Positions 6,631 to 10,063 of a DNA stretch of 10,063 nucleotides are shown piece by piece. The notes under the pieces are model-generated. The model was not told the origin of the DNA. It worked only from the letters and a program-made list of their open reading frames with translations, and searched no databases. The DNA lies in assembly GCA_910585165.1 (NCBI GenBank), contig CAJUBX010000082.1, forward strand, positions 1-10,063. The letters are read 5' to 3'. Both the position numbers and the translations under genes were made by a program. Source of the stretch: an uncultured Oscillibacter sp. Its GTDB lineage: Bacteria > Bacillota > Clostridia > Oscillospirales > Oscillospiraceae. The first letter of the stretch is position 1. Every line of letters begins with the position of its first letter.

Positions 6631-7602
6631 TTAAATAAATTTCGGCGTGATGCCGCCGGAATCTATTTCGAGAGTGATTGCCTGGAAACCGCCGGGCTGC
6701 GAGAAATAGGGCGGGTAGCTCCGCTCGTCGGAAAATAGGAAGCGGGGAGTATGGGGGGAACGCCACCGGCTCAGGCGCTCATAAACCTGGGGATTGGCGC
6801 TGTTGTAGCGGTGGTCGGAGCTTGCGGTGGTAATGACGCATTCCAAAGGCATATTCTTCATAAATTGTTCGGAAATGGAGTCTATTTGGCCGTGATGCGG
6901 CAATTTGAGAACGTTTACATTTTCGAACAAAAAAGAAGGAACCTCATCCCACTCCCGGGGACAGCTGTCTGCCGCAAGAAGCATTGCCGTTTTGCCGCTC
7001 TCCACCCGCAGCAATAGGCTGGTTTGGTTGGAGGTGGCGTCCAGTTTTGCCAGGCACTCCGTTACGGAAGCCTCGTCCTCTGCGGCGTAGGCTTGGCGGA
7101 TGAGCTCCATGTATGCGGAAATGGAAGCGGCCTTGGGGGCCAGGACACGGACCTTCAGCTCCGGGGCCAGCTCCAGCGTATCTCCGGGTCCCACCGTTGT
7201 GACAGGCACGCCGTTGTCCCTTGCCTGGAGCAGAATGCGCCGGAAAGCGTTCAGGGCATTGGCGTACAGCGGGACGCTCCGGAAGGCGTCCGGCGCGGGA
7301 CGGAGTTCCCGGCCCTCCAGGAAAGGCTCCAGGGGATACGGGACAAAAATCCTGTCCGCCGGAATCTGCCGGAGTACGGGCTCCAATCCGCAGACGTGGT
7401 CCTCGTGAATGTGGGAGATGACGACAGCCTCCAGATGGCGGATGTTTTGCCGCCGCAGAAAGTCGGCGCAGCGGATGCGATAAGGGTCTGCCGCGAATTC
7501 CGTTTCCAGGGCGCTTCCGCCGTCCAGCAGGGCCGTATAGCCACCGTCCGCCTGGAACAGGATCGCGTCGCCGTAGCCCACGTTGATAATCGTAGCCTTC
7601 AT
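6631..7602 (-). CDS. ComEC/Rec2-like metallo-beta-lactamase-fold hydrolase
   Basis: A 323-residue cytoplasmic protein of the metallo-beta-lactamase fold, most like the stand-alone hydrolases related to the C-terminal domain of ComEC. Visible motifs: DAILF and LLDGG (25-29) near the N-terminus; the metal-binding SHIHEDHVCGL (63-73, the HxHxDH motif); SNQTSLLLRVESGKTAMLLAADS (191-213), with the conserved Asp212; LPHHGQ (234-239); and SSDHRYNSANPQVYERL (261-277), which matches the ComEC-type end. There is no signal peptide or membrane segment, unlike ComEC, and no DNA-uptake genes nearby. AGAGGTG lies 6 bases before the start. It sits between lacI (52-base gap) and tctC (25-base gap), so it should act on the imported compound or a product of it, for example as a lactonase or phosphodiesterase. 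The activity is inferred only. The family is certain, the reaction is not. Confidence 0.92.
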   Translation of the reverse strand: MKATIINVGYGDAILFQADGGYTALLDGGSALETEFAADPYRIRCADFLRRQNIRHLEAVVISHIHEDHVCGLEPVLRQIPADRIFVPYPLEPFLEGRELRPAPDAFRSVPLYANALNAFRRILLQARDNGVPVTTVGPGDTLELAPELKVRVLAPKAASISAYMELIRQAYAAEDEASVTECLAKLDATSNQTSLLLRVESGKTAMLLAADSCPREWDEVPSFLFENVNVLKLPHHGQIDSISEQFMKNMPLECVITTASSDHRYNSANPQVYERLSRWRSPHTPRFLFSDERSYPPYFSQPGGFQAITLEIDSGGITPKFI

Positions 7603-7654
7603 GTATTCACCTCTTTTCGGTTTTGAAATTTATCCCAAAGCCAAATACGCCGTG

Positions 7655-8650
7655 TCAGCTGGATTTCCGCACGATCAATTCGGTAGGAATTTCGATTTTT
7701 GTCTCCGCAAGGGGCTTTCCGTCAATTAGATCGAACAGCTTTTCGGCGGCCAGCCGTCCCATCCGGTCCATGTCGATGCGGACGGTGGTCAGCTCCGGCT
7801 CCACAATATGGCTGACGGTGCTGTCGTCAAAGCCGACGATGGCCACATCTTCCGGGATACGGAGCCCGGCGCGGATCACCGCTTTCATGGCCCCGGCCGC
7901 CACCGTGTCGTTGGTGCAGAACACGGCGGTAGGGCGGTCCTCCAGCCGAAGCAGCTTCCGCATGGCCTGTTCCCCGGCCTCCAAAGTGGGTTCGATGTCC
8001 TGAACGTACCGGGAATCCGCCTTCAGGCCAGCCTGGGACAGCGCGTCGAAATAGCCTTTATAGCGGGCTTCGTTTACCTGGGGGGAGAAACGGCCCGCCA
8101 GAAGGCCGATGCTGCGGTGTCCCCGGCTGCACAGGTGGTTGACGGCGCTGACTGCGCCCGCATAGTGGCTGGTGGTAATGCACAGCAGGTTTTCCATGTC
8201 CAGATAGTTATTCAGCAGCACGACGGGAATTTTCTGCTCCCGGAGGCTGCCAATCATCTTGGGGCTGGCCTCTCCCACAAAGATTACGCCGTCCATCTGC
8301 TTTTTGATATACAGATCGCCGTTTGGAAGCTGGACGTCCTGGTTGGTTATGACAAATACGCTGTAATTCCGGCGGGCGCTCTCCCGCATGACGGCTTCCA
8401 GAATGGGCGAGTAGAAGGGATTCAGCACGGCGGGGGACTGCTTTTCGTGAATGATAAAGGCGATGTTTTCCGTCCGCTGCCGGACCATGGCCCGGGCGAT
8501 GGCGTTGGGCGTGTAATTCAGGCTTTTTGCCGCGGCATATATTTTATTCCTGGCTTTTTCGCTCACACGGCCGGGTTCCGTATACGCCCGGGAAACAGTC
8601 GCCTTGGAATAACCGCATTTTTTCGCTACGTCGATAATGGTTGATGCCAT
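7655..8650 (-). CDS. LacI-family transcriptional regulator
   Basis: A 331-residue repressor. Residues 1-60 are the LacI-type DNA-binding region: IIDVAKKCGYSKATVSRAYTEPGRVSEKARNKIYAAAKSLNYTPNAIAR. The residue that normally inserts into the operator centre (Leu in LacI, in the hinge) appears here as Met55 in ARAMVRQRT. The rest is a periplasmic-binding-protein-like sensor domain, with NPFYSPILEAVMRESARRNYSVFVI, TAVFCTNDTVAAGAMKAV and VAIVGFDDSTVSHIVEPELTTVRI as typical blocks. These imply a small ligand, usually a sugar or sugar derivative. GGAGG stands about 5 bases before the start. A palindromic operator and promoter lie directly upstream. As the first gene of seven in one direction it is likely to control itself and the transporter genes. 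Confidence 0.97.
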   Translation of the reverse strand: MASTIIDVAKKCGYSKATVSRAYTEPGRVSEKARNKIYAAAKSLNYTPNAIARAMVRQRTENIAFIIHEKQSPAVLNPFYSPILEAVMRESARRNYSVFVITNQDVQLPNGDLYIKKQMDGVIFVGEASPKMIGSLREQKIPVVLLNNYLDMENLLCITTSHYAGAVSAVNHLCSRGHRSIGLLAGRFSPQVNEARYKGYFDALSQAGLKADSRYVQDIEPTLEAGEQAMRKLLRLEDRPTAVFCTNDTVAAGAMKAVIRAGLRIPEDVAIVGFDDSTVSHIVEPELTTVRIDMDRMGRLAAEKLFDLIDGKPLAETKIEIPTELIVRKSS

Positions 8651-8659
8651 ATGGCCTCC

Positions 8660-8681
8660 AAAATGGGAACGTTCTCATTTT
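8660..8681. promoter_or_regulatory. Palindromic LacI-type operator in front of lacI
   Basis: A 22-base palindrome in which 10 of 11 pairs match, with core TGAGAACGTTCCCA on the minus strand. The central CG and TGA-type arms are those of LacI-family operators. It lies 9 bases before the lacI start and just downstream of the predicted -10 box, so bound repressor would block transcription. It also has partial likeness to a CcpA cre site, with two or three mismatches, which is the main alternative. Confidence 0.7.
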
Positions 8682-8689
8682 CTGATCCT

Positions 8690-8719
8690 AGAATAACCTA
8701 GTTTTTGGAAAAAAGTCAA
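8690..8719 (-). promoter_or_regulatory. Predicted sigma-70-type promoter of the lacI-led operon
   Basis: On the minus strand TTGACT (8719-8714) matches the -35 consensus at 5 of 6 bases, and TATTCT (8695-8690) matches the -10 consensus at 4 of 6, with an 18-base spacer. Transcription would start at about 8683, at the edge of the operator. The region is AT-rich, unlike the flanking genes. Confidence 0.5.
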
Positions 8720-8743
8720 TACTAAGTTTTGATGCGATTCTTT

Positions 8744-8763
8744 TTTTGGAAAATATTCCAAAA
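8744..8763. repeat. AT-rich palindrome upstream of the lacI promoter
   Basis: TTTTGGAA and TTCCAAAA flank a four-base centre, giving a 20-base palindrome with one mismatched pair. The half-site TTTTTGGAAAA recurs at 8702-8712 and 8743-8753 (41 bases apart), the first copy lying within the promoter spacer. It could be a second regulator site or a curved upstream element. Its binding protein is unknown. Confidence 0.4.
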
Positions 8764-8837
8764 TTGAACCTTCTTTTTGTCGAAAAGCCTTAATAAAAAA
8801 GGACCAGTTCCCAGAGAAAGAGACTCCCCCTGGGCGG

Positions 8838-8881
8838 AGCCTTTTTTCCTTAAAGGCGGTCTGCCGCCCGAAAAAAAGGCT
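8838..8881 (-). terminator. Nested inverted repeat, part of the probable glpK terminator region
   Basis: AGCCTTTTTT (8838-8847) pairs perfectly with AAAAAAGGCT (8872-8881), and inside it GGCGG (8855-8859) pairs with CCGCC (8864-8868) around a four-base loop. On the minus strand the inner hairpin is followed by TTT only, so it is not a textbook terminator. Its place downstream of glpK and upstream of the lacI promoter supports a terminator or insulator role. Confidence 0.45.
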
Positions 8882-8912
8882 GCTTCTGCGCCGGGGGAGA
8901 GTCTGCTCTCTG

Positions 8913-8940
8913 CCGGGCCGCCTTCGCCGCGGCGGCCCGG
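8913..8940 (-). terminator. Strong GC hairpin just past glpK
   Basis: CCGGGCCGCC (8913-8922) and GGCGGCCCGG (8931-8940) form a perfect 10-bp GC-only stem with an 8-base loop, 17 bases after the glpK stop. No T-run follows directly on the minus strand. On the plus strand a T7 run begins 11 bases after the stem, but no gene reads toward it. Probably works with the hairpin at 8838-8881 to end or stabilise the glpK message. Confidence 0.45.
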
Positions 8941-8956
8941 CCCGCGTGCAGTTTTT

Positions 8957-10063
8957 TTATTCGCTGTCCCTGGCCCAGGCCACGGCGCAGCGCACCGCCC
9001 GCTTCCAGCCCTTCAGAAGTTCCTGCCTCCGCTCCTGGGAGACGGCGGGGGAGAAGGCCCGCTGGCAGGACCAGCAGCCCCGAATCTCCTCCCGGTCCTG
9101 CCAAAAGCCGGAGGCCAGCCCCGCCAGGTATGCCGCGCCCAGGGCAGTGGTCTCAATACACCGGGGCCGCTGAATCTGCGTGTCCGACAAATCCGCCTGG
9201 AACTGCATGAGGAAATTGTTGGCGCTGGCCCCGCCGTCCACCTTCAAGGCTCCCAGGGCCAGACCGGATTCCTCCTTCATGGCTGTCAGCAGGTCGTTGG
9301 TCTGATAGGCCAGGGATTCCGTCACCGCCCGGATGAAGTGCTCCCGGGTGACGCCCCGGGTCAGTCCCGTGACGGTCCCCCGGGCATAGGGCTCCCAGTA
9401 GGGAGCGCCCAGGCCCACAAAGGCCGGAACCACATAAACGCCTCCGGCGTCAGGAAGACGCCGGCAGATTTCCTCCGTCTGGGCGGCGTTGTCCAGCAGC
9501 TTCATCTCGTCCCGAAGCCACTGAATGGCGGCCCCGGAGATGAAGACGCTGCCCTCCAGGGCATAGTGAACCTGCCGGTCCGTACCGGCGGCGATGGTGG
9601 TGAGGAGCCCCCTTTTGGAGGCAACGGCCTCCGTCCCGGTGTTCATCAGCAAAAATCCCCCGGTGCCGTAGGTGCATTTTAGGTCTCCCGGTTCAAAACC
9701 GCATTGCCCAAAGAGGGCGGCCTGCTGATCCCCTGCGGCGGCGGCAATGGGGATGGAGCCTCCGAACTTTCCGGTCTCGCCGAAGACGTGGCTGCTGGGC
9801 AGGGCCTGGGGCAGCATAGAGGCGGGGATATGGAAGTAGTCCAGCAGTTCCGAATCCCACTGGAGCTTGTGAATATCAAAGAGCATGGTCCGGGAGGCGT
9901 TGGTATAGTCTGTGGCGTGGACCCGGCCGCCGGTCAGGTTCCAGATGAGCCAGGTATCCACCGTTCCGAAGCGCAGCTGGCCCTGCTCCGCCCGATCCCG
10001 GGCGCCGGGGACGTTGTCCAGAATCCATTCCAGCTTGCTGGCGGAGAAATAGGCGTCGGGAAT
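8957..10063 (-). CDS. glpK: Glycerol kinase, 5' part outside the window
   Basis: The last 368 residues of a FGGY-family kinase that makes sn-glycerol 3-phosphate from glycerol and ATP in the cytoplasm. The family length is about 500, so roughly 130 N-terminal residues lie beyond the right edge. The fragment matches GlpK through its whole length: YFSASKLEWILDN, FGTVDTWLIWNLTGG, DYTNASRTMLF, AGDQQAALFGQ (its Asp is the catalytic base in GlpK), TYGTGGFLLMNTG, YALEGSVFISGAAIQWLRDEM, YVVPAFVGLGAPYW, RGTVTGLTRGVTREHFIRA and VDGGASANNFLMQFQADL, ending in the usual GWKRAVRCAVAW tail. These blocks separate GlpK from xylulokinase and other FGGY kinases. No frameshift is seen in the visible part. It is separated from lacI by 306 bases with terminator-like repeats and a new promoter, so it is probably not part of the lacI-led operon. 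Confidence 0.97.
   Translation of the reverse strand: MPDAYFSASKLEWILDNVPGARDRAEQGQLRFGTVDTWLIWNLTGGRVHATDYTNASRTMLFDIHKLQWDSELLDYFHIPASMLPQALPSSHVFGETGKFGGSIPIAAAAGDQQAALFGQCGFEPGDLKCTYGTGGFLLMNTGTEAVASKRGLLTTIAAGTDRQVHYALEGSVFISGAAIQWLRDEMKLLDNAAQTEEICRRLPDAGGVYVVPAFVGLGAPYWEPYARGTVTGLTRGVTREHFIRAVTESLAYQTNDLLTAMKEESGLALGALKVDGGASANNFLMQFQADLSDTQIQRPRCIETTALGAAYLAGLASGFWQDREEIRGCWSCQRAFSPAVSQERRQELLKGWKRAVRCAVAWARDSE

Noticed and set aside
5574..6638. A 354-codon plus-strand open frame opposite tctC
   Set aside because: Its product is Gly/Val/Asp/His-rich with no family likeness, and it lies fully over a well-supported TctC gene with lipobox and ribosome binding site. It is a by-product of GC-rich coding sequence.
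8660..8681. CcpA catabolite-repression (cre) site
   Set aside because: The core matches the cre consensus only with two or three mismatches, while its strong symmetry next to a lacI gene favours an operator for that regulator. Not fully excluded.
7808..9682. Plus-strand open frames opposite lacI (7808-8644) and across the intergenic region into glpK (8777-9682)
   Set aside because: They are antisense to clear LacI and GlpK sequences, and the second runs through the inverted-repeat region. No family motif is seen.

Overview
The window looks like a piece of chromosome from a moderately GC-rich Gram-positive gut-type Clostridia, most likely of the Oscillospiraceae/Flavonifractor kind. This placement is an inference. 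It rests on strong AAGGAG-type ribosome binding sites, a lipoprotein-type binding protein, a Firmicutes-style LacI regulator, codon use rich in G and C, and an IS5-family remnant. No rRNA, tRNA, CRISPR array or riboswitch was seen.

Layout. Positions 1-790 hold a lower-GC, plus-strand IS5-family transposase remnant that ends in what looks like the right inverted repeat of the element. Everything after it is read on the minus strand. From right to left these genes are: a 5'-truncated glycerol kinase gene (glpK, running off the right edge); a 306-base intergenic region with nested inverted repeats (probable glpK terminator) and the promoter and operator of the next unit; then seven closely spaced genes in one direction. 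The seven are a LacI-family regulator, a ComEC-like metallo-beta-lactamase-fold hydrolase, a complete tripartite tricarboxylate transporter (tctC lipoprotein, tctB small membrane subunit, tctA large membrane subunit), a secreted protein of unknown function with a probable beta-propeller C-terminal part, and a PfkB-family sugar or nucleoside kinase. Gaps between these genes are 18 to 64 bases. A 13-bp perfect inverted repeat downstream of the kinase gene is the likely end of the unit.

How the genes may work together. The arrangement suggests a self-regulated uptake and use operon. TctC would capture a small ligand outside the cell and TctA/TctB would import it. The secreted protein may act on or bind the source material outside. 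The hydrolase (possibly lactonase- or phosphodiesterase-like) and the PfkB kinase would process the imported compound, and the LacI protein would sense it. A near-perfect palindrome with a central CG lies just downstream of a predicted sigma-70-type promoter in front of lacI, which fits autoregulation of the whole unit. The substrate cannot be read from the sequence. Pairing a TTT transporter, usually used for carboxylates, with a PfkB kinase and a LacI regulator, usually tied to sugars, makes a sugar acid or other polyhydroxylated acid a reasonable guess, but only a guess. The combination with a secreted propeller-like protein and a ComEC-like hydrolase is the most novel-looking part of the window.
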